The translations under genes were made by a program, and so were the position numbers. Under the pieces are notes generated by a model. The model made no database searches and was not told where the DNA came from. It worked only from the letters and a program-made list of their open reading frames with translations. Below, piece after piece: positions 24,097 to 35,600 of a DNA stretch of 64,000 nucleotides (position 1 is its first letter; each line of letters opens with the position of its first letter). This DNA is from CAIZGX01 sp046048875 (lineage in GTDB: Bacteria > Bacteroidota > Bacteroidia > Flavobacteriales_D > Sanyastnellaceae), in the NCBI GenBank assembly GCA_046048875.1, contig JBJOFG010000015.1, positions 1-64,000 of the forward strand. Direction: 5' to 3'.

Positions 24097-24378
24097 ATGA
24101 ACCTATGTTACATACTACTTAAAACTGGTTTTGGGCAAAAAGGCAATGTATCAGATTTGCTAATATTATGTATTGGTGTTCCAATTGTACTGTTTATTAA
24201 TTTTTTAATCGGCGGTGCTATAAGACAACTTTACGGGACCTTTATTGCGAATGAGAAAGTTTCTGATGAAGACTTTTTCACAATCAAAGGATTTTTCGTG
24301 AACTCTCTTTGGGGTGTTTTTGGTACAATTGCCATTTCTTGGCTTTTAAGCTTGTGGACTAACTTACCATTGAAGTAA
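24097..24378 (+). CDS. Small two-helix membrane protein
   Basis: This 93-residue protein has hydrophobic segments near residues 20-42 and 68-88, joined by a polar loop with acidic residues (ANEKVSDEDFF). Family unknown. It has its own upstream AT-rich promoter region and converges with the next gene. Confidence 0.6.
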   Translation: MNLCYILLKTGFGQKGNVSDLLILCIGVPIVLFINFLIGGAIRQLYGTFIANEKVSDEDFFTIKGFFVNSLWGVFGTIAISWLLSLWTNLPLK

Positions 24379-24397
24379 ACTCCAAGAAATTCCCGCT

Positions 24398-25081
24398 TTA
24401 AATTTTACTTGTCTGAGTAGCTCCTGGCAACAAAAGCTCCCACTTTGACTTCGGCAAAGTGTAACGACCAATTACTAAATAACTATCTCGAAAACTCGAC
24501 AGAAACGGGTTCCATTTCTCATATAATGTGTAATCATTTTTCTCAATCTCCAAAGATACTTGCACGCCATTATCCAAAGTCCAATTAAAAAAACTACCAC
24601 TTTCAATCGGGGTGCCATATTTCTGAATATAGGCTTCCTTTATTCTTTCCATTTGATTCAAGCTGACCGCAGAGCGCACTGTATCACCAATTATTGGATA
24701 ACTCTTATGATCAAACATCACAATTTCCAGCTTACTGACTACTTTTTGTTTTTCTTCTGACCCAAAGAATTTTAACAGGGGACTTGGATCATATATATCC
24801 CAGTATAAATAAGGGACTCCTACAACCTCCCCATCTGAATCCAAAGGCAAAACGGTATAACTACAAATTTTGCTTTTAATAATACTAATGCTGTTACCAC
24901 AAATGTTGTTTCCAGTTGCAATGTTTGATTGCAACTCATAGTCCGCACCTAAAGAAATTCCAAAAACACCTATTTCATATTCACCTAAAGTTTTGGAATC
25001 TACATAGACTGCTATTGAAATAATGCTAAGTATTAGAATTGCAATTATTGAAATTAGAAAATTCTTGTTCTTTAAAAGCAT
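24398..25081 (-). CDS. Hypothetical membrane-anchored protein
   Basis: This 227-residue protein has one N-terminal membrane helix (residues 7-27, FLISIIAILILSIISIAVYV) and a beta-rich extracytoplasmic part. Segments such as YEIGVFGISLGADYELQ and GTPIESGSFFNWTLDNGVQV recall small periplasmic 'virulence' or stress proteins, but no family is certain. The preceding gene on the same strand (DUF2357) ends about 65 bases upstream, so it may be co-transcribed at the end of the defence block. Confidence 0.6.
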   Translation of the reverse strand: MLLKNKNFLISIIAILILSIISIAVYVDSKTLGEYEIGVFGISLGADYELQSNIATGNNICGNSISIIKSKICSYTVLPLDSDGEVVGVPYLYWDIYDPSPLLKFFGSEEKQKVVSKLEIVMFDHKSYPIIGDTVRSAVSLNQMERIKEAYIQKYGTPIESGSFFNWTLDNGVQVSLEIEKNDYTLYEKWNPFLSSFRDSYLVIGRYTLPKSKWELLLPGATQTSKI

Positions 25082-25146
25082 AATTTGAAAAAATTTATTA
25101 ATTGAATACTTTGGTGTTAAATTATTAAAAATTAGTAAATATAATA

Positions 25147-27549
25147 TTAATGCTTCAGCCTTGATTTTAATAAATGAGCCAAACTAACCACAAAAGGCAT
25201 TTTCCTGCTCAACTCACCTTTATGCAAACTACCAAAATCAAACTTAGAATCTCCTAATTGAATAGTTTCCTCTAGTGAATAGAGTAAATACTGCTCTTGA
25301 CTGGGTGTAGTTGGATATTCTTCCTTCTTAACCAGATCTGCTTTAGAAATAAGCCTTGTTTGTTTCGTAGACAAGCGATACAGCGAATCATTCTTGAATT
25401 GAACTTCACCTCCTTTCAGCTCATATAAAATTAAGAACTTCGCACTGGCCATTTTACCATCCACTTCATAGCCTTCTCCAAATCGAATGTTATACCTATT
25501 CCTTTCAGTTATCCAATTGTAATGGCTACTGTCTTGCTTGCAATACCCCACAAGAACATATGTATCGTGAATGTTTTCACTTACACCTATCTCTCTTGCA
25601 ACGGCATACAACTCTTCATCTATGGAATCTTCATTGATTGGCTTTTCTTTAATTATTTCATACTTCCGTTTAGCCAATAATTCTCTTTGAGAAAGTACAT
25701 CCTCCAAATTGAAAATAATCTCATCAATGAACTCCCCAATATTTTTAGAACTGCTAATCTGATTGGAAGGTCTTATTGAGAATGCGCCAACGCCCGGAAT
25801 AACTTCATGATAACCATGGAATCGATGAATGTCGTTTTTACTGCCTGGATATAAAATATATGCTCCTCCTGTTCTGCGTATTGCATCCTTGTATGCATGC
25901 ATCTTATATAAATCGACATTCTTATAGGTTCCTCTTCGTTCAGCGCTTTCTTCCTCGAGCAATTCCGTTTCGGCCATTGCGTTTAGCTCTTCTTGCTGAT
26001 CATCTGTTACTGACTCGTACCTATTTTTCCAATTCTCTAAATATTCTACCTTGTATTTCGCATCGAAATGAATGTGTACTATAGCCTCCTGCGATTCGGC
26101 TTCAGATTCTTTCATTTCGCTTGGCCAAATAGAAATGGTATAATCTGGGCGAAATGACTTGGTATAGCTTCCCGCTCCCTTGTGTTTTTCATAAACTCGA
26201 CCTCCGGTAAACGTTCGATTGTAATAAAACTTCACACTCAAATTCCGTTTACCCGTGTTCAATAAAAAATCAAAAGCAAGTTTTTTTCCTTCCTGAAGTT
26301 TCAGTTCTAAGCCCGTTGCATTTGGAACAATTAAACGACTAATCCAATCGGCAGAATCTAATTCTGCCTTTGCAGCGTATCTGCTTTCTATTGCCTTAAA
26401 TAATGCAAAAAACACCCAATACTCATAAAGGGTCGCGATGTCCTTTTTACCTCCAGAGAAAATCTCATTTTCTCCTAAATCCCAACTTAATTGCGCTGTA
26501 AGATGAAAACGCAACCAAGCCCGAAGTAATTCTCTATAACCACTTCTACGTTGAAGAACTGGACTGTTAATCTTTAAACTGTTTGCCCTACCGACGTCCT
26601 TGAAAAAACTCTGATTCAATAAATTCTCTAATCGAAATTGTATTTCAGTCACTTCTTTTCTTTCAGAAATAGATTTATCATCTTTTATTCGGGTGAGAAC
26701 ATCTTCTATGAAGGTTAAGAAAGTTTCTAAAACATGTTTTACGAATCTATTTTCAGGGGTATCAACTGATTCTACTTTTTTGGAAGATTGAATTTTTATT
26801 GGAACACTATTTATCCCTTGAATAATCCCATTAGCCAAAATACGATTGGGTCTTGAGATTAATTCTCGAACATTCTTTGAGGTGAATCTCCGAATGCTTC
26901 GAACATCTTTATCTTCTTCGGTAGTAACCCAGCGTGTTGCAGGATTCGTAATTATTTTCTGAACAGCTTCTTCAAATTCTTGATTTTTAAAAAGACTCTT
27001 CACAAAAATGAAACGCTGGTATAACTGCTTTTCATCTATCAATTCCAAGCCCGACTCGAAGGACTGAACCACAGGCACATTGTATTGCATAACCAGATCA
27101 ATGCTCTGTTCAGCAATCTGATCGAGCATAGTCTGATATTCCGATCTTTCTTGATTCAGATCCTCATCAGTAATAGCTTTTTCATAGCTTATTTTCGATG
27201 ACCTTACTTCTACGGGAACATATTTTGTTTCATTCGAATCAATTTCAAAAAACGGTATTTGTAACGTACCAACAAAGGTGTTCGGATTGAATCTTCCCTC
27301 TACCCCTTCTGCAATTGCACCGAAAATACCATTAGTTAGTTCTGTATTTATTCTCCAATTGGCAGCATTGATTAATTTGTACCAATAATTTCTCCCTTCA
27401 AAAACTTGGTGTCGCGATTCATTGTAACGCTCTGCATCTAATTCCTCTATAAAGTTATTTGTATGCGAAGAATTCGAATAGATAACCATGACCATACCTT
27501 CGTTGAGGTGGTCTAATGGTATACTCAGTGAATCCTTAATGTTTATCAT
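25147..27549 (-). CDS. DUF2357/PD-(D/E)XK nuclease partner of McrB (McrC-like)
   Basis: This 800-residue protein has the McrC-type organisation of the DUF2357 family. An N-terminal beta-rich domain (1-220) and a helical middle (220-400) lead to a C-terminal nuclease. The nuclease residues are visible as RPDYTISIWP (~470) and HIHFDAKYKVEYLENWKNRY (~500), a PD-(D/E)XK core with Asp and Asp-x-Lys. It overlaps the McrB gene by 4 bases, so the two act as an ATPase-nuclease pair, presumably cutting modified or foreign DNA. The C-terminal 200 residues form an extra domain of unknown role. Confidence 0.82.
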   Translation of the reverse strand: MINIKDSLSIPLDHLNEGMVMVIYSNSSHTNNFIEELDAERYNESRHQVFEGRNYWYKLINAANWRINTELTNGIFGAIAEGVEGRFNPNTFVGTLQIPFFEIDSNETKYVPVEVRSSKISYEKAITDEDLNQERSEYQTMLDQIAEQSIDLVMQYNVPVVQSFESGLELIDEKQLYQRFIFVKSLFKNQEFEEAVQKIITNPATRWVTTEEDKDVRSIRRFTSKNVRELISRPNRILANGIIQGINSVPIKIQSSKKVESVDTPENRFVKHVLETFLTFIEDVLTRIKDDKSISERKEVTEIQFRLENLLNQSFFKDVGRANSLKINSPVLQRRSGYRELLRAWLRFHLTAQLSWDLGENEIFSGGKKDIATLYEYWVFFALFKAIESRYAAKAELDSADWISRLIVPNATGLELKLQEGKKLAFDFLLNTGKRNLSVKFYYNRTFTGGRVYEKHKGAGSYTKSFRPDYTISIWPSEMKESEAESQEAIVHIHFDAKYKVEYLENWKNRYESVTDDQQEELNAMAETELLEEESAERRGTYKNVDLYKMHAYKDAIRRTGGAYILYPGSKNDIHRFHGYHEVIPGVGAFSIRPSNQISSSKNIGEFIDEIIFNLEDVLSQRELLAKRKYEIIKEKPINEDSIDEELYAVAREIGVSENIHDTYVLVGYCKQDSSHYNWITERNRYNIRFGEGYEVDGKMASAKFLILYELKGGEVQFKNDSLYRLSTKQTRLISKADLVKKEEYPTTPSQEQYLLYSLEETIQLGDSKFDFGSLHKGELSRKMPFVVSLAHLLKSRLKH

Positions 27550-29033
27550 GCCTCAGCGAAACTTGCAAAACCATTTTCATCTGCGTTCTTTTTCATTCGC
27601 GTAAGTTTTTCATGAGACAGCGGATATTTAACCTTTCCCTCATTCTCGCATAACTTTAATAATGGCGGAATAACCTTATTCAGCTTTGAACGTGAGCCAT
27701 TCAGTTTTGGAAGTAATTTCTGAATTATTGCAATATCATATGCATCATTAACCTTCAATTCAAAATGAATCAAGTATGCTATTAACTCTGTTATTTCATT
27801 TGCGGTGCGGTATCCAAACTCTGCACCTGCCTTTTGAAGTTCTGTGAAGAAATGAATAAAAGTTTCCTGATGGTCTTTTTTATTTACCGTGATTCCTTCT
27901 CTTGCTGCCAGCTTCATGAATTCCTCGGCAGATCCCGCTCCTTTTCCCCTATTGGCATCTGCATCTTCCAGCAACTGATTCATGTCCAATTTTGAATGAT
28001 TGGTAAAATAGGATTGCATTTCGGTTTCAGAAATTCTGAACTCAATAGTGTTTGCTCGGTCTAAAACTTTCGGACTGAACATGTAGGTAGTTTCGTCAAT
28101 GTTTACAGTGCCAATAATAAACAAATTCTTCGGAAGCAATATTTCGCGTGGGATTAATGAGGCTTCAATTGGATTATTTAGAGAGTCAAAATCGGAAAAA
28201 CGTTTTTCTCCCGAATAAAGTTTAATTGCATCACCAGACTCCATTGTGCTTAAGAAATCCGCAAAATATCTCTCTACATGGCTCAGATTCATTTCATCGA
28301 GAATAAGGAAGTAAGGCTTGCAGTTGGAAAGCACTTTCTTACTCGCGATATAATTCTCATGTGCACGTAGTAAAATATCTAAAACACCACTGTCGGGCTT
28401 TACATAATGATTAGCTACAAGACTGTTTGGATATCCCAACAAAGGTTCTCTATTGGTCCAATCTGCGCCAACAGGTATAATAGCGTATTGCTCTTTGCTC
28501 GCTGAAATCCACATCGAAAAAGCTTGAGCTAGTTTAGTTTTTCCAGAACCGGAGAGGCCTGTCAGGATTACAAATGGTTTTGTGAGTATCGAGCACAAAA
28601 AACGATTAGAGATATAAAGTGTAAAGTGAAGTCTCGCATCCTTTGCATTTAGTAAAAACGCCTCAATTATTCCGTAATTTATTGACTTATGAACTCCCAA
28701 ATAACTACTAATTCTAGCAAATATTTCTTCCTCTGTTAAACTTTGAAACTCATTAAAAACTTCTTGTGATTCAGTTGAAAGTCTTGCTGTACTGCCATTC
28801 TTATTTTTCCAGCCTTCTCTTTTAGTCTCAGGAAAATAGCCGTCAAAACCATCTCTAGTATTCTTTAAGCTATGCTCAAACTCTAAAATATTTCGCCCCT
28901 TACCCAATACTTGATAAAACAAAGCGTAAACCTCATTCCATTTTTTACCAATAAATCTAGGGGGTGGCGCTAAAACCCCAAATTTTGATAAGTAGTAGCC
29001 TACTTCTATTAATTCTTTTGATCTTACTGGCAT
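27546..29033 (-). CDS. McrB-type AAA+ GTPase/ATPase (distal copy)
   Basis: This 495-residue protein has Walker A GLSGSGKT (~159-166), a central AAA+ core with PYFLILDEMNLSHVERYFADF (Walker B) and the sensor region GTVNIDETTYMFSPKVLDRA. These are the hallmarks of McrB-like motor proteins. The N-terminal 150 residues are a family-specific recognition region with no DUF3578. From Walker A to the end it is strikingly similar to the protein at 38705-40684, and both finish in ENGFASFAE. It overlaps the DUF2357 nuclease and forms a McrBC-like system with it. Confidence 0.88.
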   Translation of the reverse strand: MPVRSKELIEVGYYLSKFGVLAPPPRFIGKKWNEVYALFYQVLGKGRNILEFEHSLKNTRDGFDGYFPETKREGWKNKNGSTARLSTESQEVFNEFQSLTEEEIFARISSYLGVHKSINYGIIEAFLLNAKDARLHFTLYISNRFLCSILTKPFVILTGLSGSGKTKLAQAFSMWISASKEQYAIIPVGADWTNREPLLGYPNSLVANHYVKPDSGVLDILLRAHENYIASKKVLSNCKPYFLILDEMNLSHVERYFADFLSTMESGDAIKLYSGEKRFSDFDSLNNPIEASLIPREILLPKNLFIIGTVNIDETTYMFSPKVLDRANTIEFRISETEMQSYFTNHSKLDMNQLLEDADANRGKGAGSAEEFMKLAAREGITVNKKDHQETFIHFFTELQKAGAEFGYRTANEITELIAYLIHFELKVNDAYDIAIIQKLLPKLNGSRSKLNKVIPPLLKLCENEGKVKYPLSHEKLTRMKKNADENGFASFAEA

Positions 29034-29101
29034 AATTGAATTATGTTATTTAAAATAGCATTATGAATAGTAGAATTTTAAGTAACCAATAACACAATAT
29101 A

Positions 29102-31711
29102 TTAATTTGTGGCGAATCCTGATTTGATCAATGTGTTTAAATGTCTTTCGGCGTTCTTTTTGTGAAATGGATTCAGTGGCTTAAGTTCATAAGCCAAGTC
29201 TGCAATATAACTCCTCTCAGCATTTGACAAAATCTTCACTCTTGAATCCCATTCAACCATTTGCTTCAAAACACTCAAATTTATCAATGGAATGGCACTT
29301 GATGAAACTACTATTCTCTCAGGATTCTCGTCATTATTAAAATAGTTCGAAGCCAAAAATATATCGTTTACAGAGGGTGCTTGCCCCTTTTCTAGGTTCT
29401 TTGCAATCTTGTTGAACACAGAAGAATAACTAGCCTTGCTCAGAGAAGATTTTTTTTCAATTTCCGCAAAAAAATCAGAAATCTTAATGCCTTTCTCGAA
29501 AGCTTGATTATACCTCAAAATAACAAGTTTCAAAGTACTTTCAATTTGATAATTATATGGCGAATTTATAGCATCAAAGACCCCTGGATCTTCCTTTCTA
29601 ATCTCATTCATTAGATTGCCTTCAAAACGTAAATATTCCTCGCTTAAATCTTCTAACTTTATTATTGAAGATATAATGGTGTCTATTTTGTTCTCATGTA
29701 ACTTGGAGAGACTCGAATAATTATTTTTAAGTTGATAGTAAAAACCAGACCCTTTGGAAAGAATTTCAATGTTCAATTGTATTTTTTCAAAGTCAACTTC
29801 TTCCTTCTCTAAAATTTTCTTCTCTTTAACAGGGATTGAATATTTCCCAAGCACCTGTTGAGAAACTTTTGAAGACATAAATTTTTCAATTTCTTTAGAA
29901 CCTGAAATATTGTCCCAAAGCTTCTTATTCTTCGCATATTCACCGTAATCATCGCTTTCTGAATAATTCTTAATTAAGCCATTCATCAGCTCCATTAACT
30001 CCGTGAAAAATGTTACTAGATCATCTTCCAGTTTCTCTTTTTTCCAAATCTTGGATAGATCAAATAGCTTTCCATCTTTTGCTCCATCAGTATAAATGTA
30101 AATAATTGAAATTGCATAAGGAACAACTGCTGACCTTATCTGCCCCATTGAATGTTTCCCTTGTCCATAAATTTTTTCCAGTTGCGTAAACAGAATGATT
30201 TTAGAAATTAAATCTTCATAAAAATCGCGGTTAATATTGATTACTTTCTTTCCACGTAACTCGCCTGATATTTCTTCTAAAAAAAATCTGAATACCTTTT
30301 CACCGCCCTTTTTGACAACATATGGTTGATCCCCCCAAGCAGTAAAATACTTGCCTAATTGCTCTTTGGAGAAGCGATAATTCTTGGGATATTCTTTTTC
30401 AATTCTTGCCTTATTTGAGCCGGCAATTCTCAACTTAGTATTAAACTCTCCTCTTGATTTTTCAAAAAACCATTTTCTTCCAGAAGGCGTAATAATACTT
30501 TCCGAGAGTGCTTTGATTTTATTCAGTTGCGGACTTCTTGAACTTAAATCAACATTTGAAACCTTCGTCTGCGAATTTGAATATCTACTTATATCAGAAA
30601 TCAAAGAATTTAAACCTTCTTCTGTTACATCTCGAGCAACATTAATCTTGGCCATTATCTTTACTTTATCAATTGAAAAGCCATCCTTTTGCGTGAAGTA
30701 TATACTCGCTGTTGTTTGGCCACCATTTACAATTTGAAAATCGGTCAATGATTTGATGAATATTTTACCATTCTCATATTCAATTTCTTTTGAAGTTGAT
30801 GTAATTGTGATTCCGTTGTTGAAAGCAATAAATTTTTCGGGACTCACTCTTATCGTTTCTCTAATTCCTTTGTTCGCACCCTTAAATTGGAGGAATGAAC
30901 GTACATTCTTTTCAAGTAATCTTGAACTATACCTTTTGTAAAGTTCAGATAGAACATATGCTGGTAAAACACAAAGATAAGATTCAAAATTTTCTTCTTC
31001 CGCGGCTTTGATAACTTCAATTTTGTAATCAAAAAGATTTTCAAAATTAATTAAAAGTGCTTCTCTGTTTCCTTGTGATATAAGAACATCATACAAAAAG
31101 TTTAAATCTATTAGTTTCTTTATGACCAGTAATTCTTTATTTATTTTTTCTCTGTTTCTTGTATAACCCACTGAAATTTTTTCATCCTCAAACTCTATCC
31201 TCTTTGGCTGTGGAATTGACCCACGTGTTTCTATTGTTGCAGTAGCACTGACTAAAAATATTTCTATAACATCAAATTGCTCCTTCCCAGTTACTGAAGA
31301 AAGTTGAGATAACAGAGGCCTGATTGGATCTGCATCCTGAACATCATCGTTCAAATAACCTTTGATAGCTTTATTCAAAAACTTTGTGACCCTTTTGAAC
31401 TGATTGTCATAATGACTTTTAGTTGTGATTTGTAAATCTTTTAACGATGACGTAAGATCAATACTTGATTCATCAACAATGAATAGCTGCAATCTTTCGG
31501 ATGATTCATTAACGGTGTATCCGTTCAACTTTAAGTTCTCGGCAGTATTAAGGAAATACGAATCATTCCAGTCTTCTGAATCGAGCAATTTAGCATCAAC
31601 CATTAAGGGCAGAATCTGACTCAACAATTGTGTTTGTTGCACAAATCCCTCTTCGTCTTTCGAACTATCGAGTAATTCTTTTCTGTAATTTAGGAATTCT
31701 TCAATTTTCAT
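29102..31711 (-). CDS. AIPR-family phage-resistance protein
   Basis: This 869-residue protein contains the AIPR core. It shows VRSFLQFKGANKGIRETI, then EKFIAFNNGITITS and a strand ending in DFQIVNGGQTTASIYF (about residues 270-350). The N- and C-terminal regions are long and helical. AIPR proteins accompany restriction-like systems; their enzymatic activity is not settled. The gene starts 2 bases after the PD-(D/E)XK gene and is the last member of the five-gene MORC cassette. Confidence 0.85.
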   Translation of the reverse strand: MKIEEFLNYRKELLDSSKDEEGFVQQTQLLSQILPLMVDAKLLDSEDWNDSYFLNTAENLKLNGYTVNESSERLQLFIVDESSIDLTSSLKDLQITTKSHYDNQFKRVTKFLNKAIKGYLNDDVQDADPIRPLLSQLSSVTGKEQFDVIEIFLVSATATIETRGSIPQPKRIEFEDEKISVGYTRNREKINKELLVIKKLIDLNFLYDVLISQGNREALLINFENLFDYKIEVIKAAEEENFESYLCVLPAYVLSELYKRYSSRLLEKNVRSFLQFKGANKGIRETIRVSPEKFIAFNNGITITSTSKEIEYENGKIFIKSLTDFQIVNGGQTTASIYFTQKDGFSIDKVKIMAKINVARDVTEEGLNSLISDISRYSNSQTKVSNVDLSSRSPQLNKIKALSESIITPSGRKWFFEKSRGEFNTKLRIAGSNKARIEKEYPKNYRFSKEQLGKYFTAWGDQPYVVKKGGEKVFRFFLEEISGELRGKKVININRDFYEDLISKIILFTQLEKIYGQGKHSMGQIRSAVVPYAISIIYIYTDGAKDGKLFDLSKIWKKEKLEDDLVTFFTELMELMNGLIKNYSESDDYGEYAKNKKLWDNISGSKEIEKFMSSKVSQQVLGKYSIPVKEKKILEKEEVDFEKIQLNIEILSKGSGFYYQLKNNYSSLSKLHENKIDTIISSIIKLEDLSEEYLRFEGNLMNEIRKEDPGVFDAINSPYNYQIESTLKLVILRYNQAFEKGIKISDFFAEIEKKSSLSKASYSSVFNKIAKNLEKGQAPSVNDIFLASNYFNNDENPERIVVSSSAIPLINLSVLKQMVEWDSRVKILSNAERSYIADLAYELKPLNPFHKKNAERHLNTLIKSGFATN

Positions 31712-31713
31712 TT

Positions 31714-32682
31714 TTAAAAATCGCTTTGTTCAATGATGTATGATGTAAGTAAGTTTGTTCTAAGTGTGTATTTCAAGCTACTTATTTCCTCTGGAATACT
31801 TGACCTGCTTAGCTTTGGAAAATTATCGGCTGCACAATTGAAGGATATCCAATTGACTGGTTTGAATCTGTATCTATCATACAGGCTCACATTTTTAGCT
31901 GTAATATTCTTTTGGCCAAGTGCTCTCCACAAAATTGTATTGTCACCAGAAGATTCTTGAACCAATTTCTTTATTTCTAAAATCAAATCACCAATATGAA
32001 TTCCTACTGTAAAGTCGCTTAATAAGGAAAGTACAAATAATTCAAGCCCTTTTCCTGGTGCTAATTCCAATTGAAATTCACTAGATATTCTTATATCGAT
32101 TTCAGAGGGGGATTTTGTTTTTACTTCTATATTCTTGCTCTCCAATTCAAAATCGTTTCCTTTATCATAAAGTCCTGTCCATGCGTTTAAAAGGAAATTA
32201 ATTTCGGGCTTGTCTGTTGCTGTGATTAATAATTTCAGAACCAACAATTCTCCGATTATGCCCTTTATTGCTTCCTCAGACAGCAAATCTGATTTTTTAT
32301 CTTCAAAAAATTCACTCCACCTATAAAAGGTCTGAATGAAATAGTTTGAATAATCATCTACCTGACTAATGCTTTTTATCCCATGATAGAGGGAAAGAAT
32401 TAGGTCGTCAAAAAGGTCGTTGAAATCACTGTCATTTAATTGAAGAACGATTAGTTTTTTTTCTCTAAAATACTCGATAGATAGGTTTTCTTTTTGAATT
32501 CCTTTGAAATCTAAATGCTTGTTGGAAGGAAGTGAAAGTATCAAGCATCTTTTCCCCTCCTTGCTAACTGCTAGGTAAAGTTCACAAATACAGTCAGCAG
32601 AAATTCTTAGAGACCGAAACCCAATTGTTACAACATTCTCGGAAAGCTCTGACCACTTTTGTTTTAATTCAATACTTGTCAT
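31714..32682 (-). CDS. PD-(D/E)XK nuclease-fold protein (DUF4420-like)
   Basis: This 322-residue protein has GIIGELLVLKLL followed by AWTGLYDKGNDFELESKNIEVKTK (around residues 135-185). That supplies Glu, Asp and Glu-x-Lys, the PD-(D/E)XK nuclease active-site set, in the arrangement of DUF4420. It is probably the cutting subunit of the MORC-type restriction system. Spacing to its neighbours is 2 bases on each side, a tightly packed operon. Confidence 0.83.
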   Translation of the reverse strand: MTSIELKQKWSELSENVVTIGFRSLRISADCICELYLAVSKEGKRCLILSLPSNKHLDFKGIQKENLSIEYFREKKLIVLQLNDSDFNDLFDDLILSLYHGIKSISQVDDYSNYFIQTFYRWSEFFEDKKSDLLSEEAIKGIIGELLVLKLLITATDKPEINFLLNAWTGLYDKGNDFELESKNIEVKTKSPSEIDIRISSEFQLELAPGKGLELFVLSLLSDFTVGIHIGDLILEIKKLVQESSGDNTILWRALGQKNITAKNVSLYDRYRFKPVNWISFNCAADNFPKLSRSSIPEEISSLKYTLRTNLLTSYIIEQSDF

Positions 32683-32684
32683 AA

Positions 32685-35600
32685 TTACATTTCGTTTGCA
32701 TCGTCAGGCAATTCAGAATCCATTTCGTTAATTTCAATTTCCTCATCCTCATCAATCCCATAATCTCCATGAACATATTCACCACCTGGATCTGGCTGAA
32801 TTGGAGGAAAGCCTATAGCATAACCAATCAATGGAATATTCAAATCAATTCCCTCACTCTCAATAAAAGTTCGCATTTCAGGGTCTTCCTTGCCCTTTTC
32901 TTGAAGAAAAACATAGAAAGAATCCAATATATATATTACAAGAAGGCCTTCTTGGTCACTCATTTTCTCACGATAAACTCTTTCGGGAATATTAACTTCT
33001 TCGGCCTTTTTATTGACTTGTTCTTTCGTCCAGTCAGGATATTTTTGATGGTAGTAGTTTTTCCTATTGTCAATAAATTCTTTCTCTGCTGATTTTATTT
33101 GTAAATCGGTTAATAATACTGCCATGTCAAGCCCTGCAGAAATAAGGTTTGCTGATTTACCTGAAGCCCAAAATTCTTGTTTATTTATGAAATTATCTCT
33201 GTAGTATTTCAACCCCTCTTCTTTGCCAGGTCCTCTTCTTACAGTCATTGTAATATCAAACGGTAAATTTGATTCAGCCTTTTTCAAAACTCCTTTGCCT
33301 TCACTTTCTTTTGCTCTACCGGAGCTCTTAATAGCGATAGTCCAATTCCTAAGTTTATCAACAACTTCACATCTTTCAAGAAATTTCACAATACTGTCGC
33401 AAGTATCACTTCCAAAATTATTTTCTTTCCTTAGAATTTCTAATACTCCGGAAATATCTGTTTGTGCAAGAAGGAATCCGGCATCATGGCCATCTTCATT
33501 CTTTTTGCTTACAAAATTATACTTGCTTGCAATGTTATTTCTAAATTGTTCCCAAACCGCCTCTATCTTTTTCTTGCGAATGTCAAACCTTGTCGATTGC
33601 TCAAGTTCATCTTGATAAGACCAATTTACTTTCAATGTATCACGAAGAATTGAAGGTCTTGTTATTTTAAGAGTTCCAGGATGCTTTTTTACACGAAGAA
33701 CAAAATTTCTTGGTGTTTTGTCCTTCTCTTCCATTTTTCTAAATTCAATTTCCAATTCTTCAATGGTTCTTGTAACCAAATTATATTTTTCCATTGAATC
33801 ACTGGTGATAAATAGTTTGCAACAGTCAAGATAGCCTGGTCTGTATCCAAACCATCTTCCCATTTGGAGAAGAGCATCTGAATAATCAGTTGAACGCACA
33901 AAATAGTTTATACTAAGTCCTTCCAGCGTAAATCCACGAGATAATCTATTTCCGCCAATGGCAATATATTTCTTTGGAGTGATCCTAGGATAAATAAGTT
34001 TGTCTCCAGTAGAACTATTTACTGCTTTAACTTCAATACCTTTGATTGCGTCCGTAAGAAAATTGTTTTTTATTGTTTCAAAACTGATCGGTTTCAGAAA
34101 CTCATCGTCATATCCTTTCGGCAAATAATCCACAATATTTTCAATAATTGTAGCGTAATATTTGAACCATATTCTTTCAAAGGTTGCGAAGATAGAACTG
34201 GGATTACTTGGGTCGTCAAGTTGTAAGCTACTTTGTAAGTCTCTTACATAGACTTCAATTAAATCTTTGAGAGTGTTCTGCCAAAGTGTGTATCTCGAAA
34301 TGTGAATCAACATTGAATTATGTGGATTGAACATTGTAGAATTTACCATAGCAGGTTTCCTACTTTCACGAATGGCAATAGAAAGAATAAAACATAAAAT
34401 ACTTTCTTTTATTGAATCAGACAATTTTCTTGGGAAGCCATCACCTGTTCTGGAAGCCCTTGTTTGTCTTATGTATTCTCTATAGTCAGCAAAATCAAGA
34501 TAAGAATTAAACTGACCAATCTTTTCATCCCAGTCATTTTGATTTTTAATTTTCAATACTCCTTCTAATTCTCCATTGGCGGGTGAATACACTTTATCGG
34601 GGAAGTGTTCGATATTATCAGCTACAATTTCCACCAAAGGAATTTTTAATTCGATGTTATTATCTATTGGATTGATTGTTTCAAATATTTGCTTTGCTCC
34701 AATATAATTTGATGGTGGATTAAGTAGCACGATAAAATCATCAGGAAATAAATTATCAACACGTTGAAGAGCTTTTTCTTCCGCTTGTCCTCTCACTTTA
34801 TATTTTACAATCCAGTTATTTTCTGGTGCATCATTTCGGTCGGCAAGAATATTTGCAAATGGTGTTGCAGTATAACCGAGATAAGTTTTTCTCTTGAACA
34901 AAGCAAGTAAAGCCCTTATATGTCCATTTGTCTTAGAAGCATATTCTCTTCCCTTTTTCCCTTCATTGTTTAACGATGCATTGTCAGCCTCATCATCTAA
35001 AACAAGTAAAGGAATATCATGTTGATCTTTGTTTTCTTCGAGGTAGTCATGCAACCAAACAATAAGGTTACGCAAAACACTCACATTATTCTTACATACG
35101 AGTATATTTGTATGATTAAGAGAGAAATCAGCATCAAGCAATGATTTTTTGAAATCAGATTTGGCTGAAGTAATTGAAATAACTTGAGCGATACTACTAT
35201 CACCCATGTTTCCAAATCTTCTAATCGTCCCAACACCTTTTTTTACCAAAGTGTCTGTATCAATGTCAAGTCCTTCTCCGATAACATCATTCTCAATTCT
35301 TAACTGAGTTTGATTTCTCAAGTCTTCCATTAAACCAGCCAAGACAATTATTAATCCATATCCAGAATCTATTGCTCGGTTGATTACTGCATTAAAATTT
35401 TGGGTTTTCCCTGCCTGAACGCTTCCAACAACTAAACCTTTAACATAAAATTCCTCTCTTGCTTTTGGGTCTCCCATTTTTTCAAGAATTTCAAGACTCG
35501 TCTTTTTGGTTTCGTCAATTACTTTTTCGGAACGACCCGCTTTTTCAAGTAAGGTGAAATATCTGTCGCTGTAATTCCATGAGTTTTTTAACTCATCTTT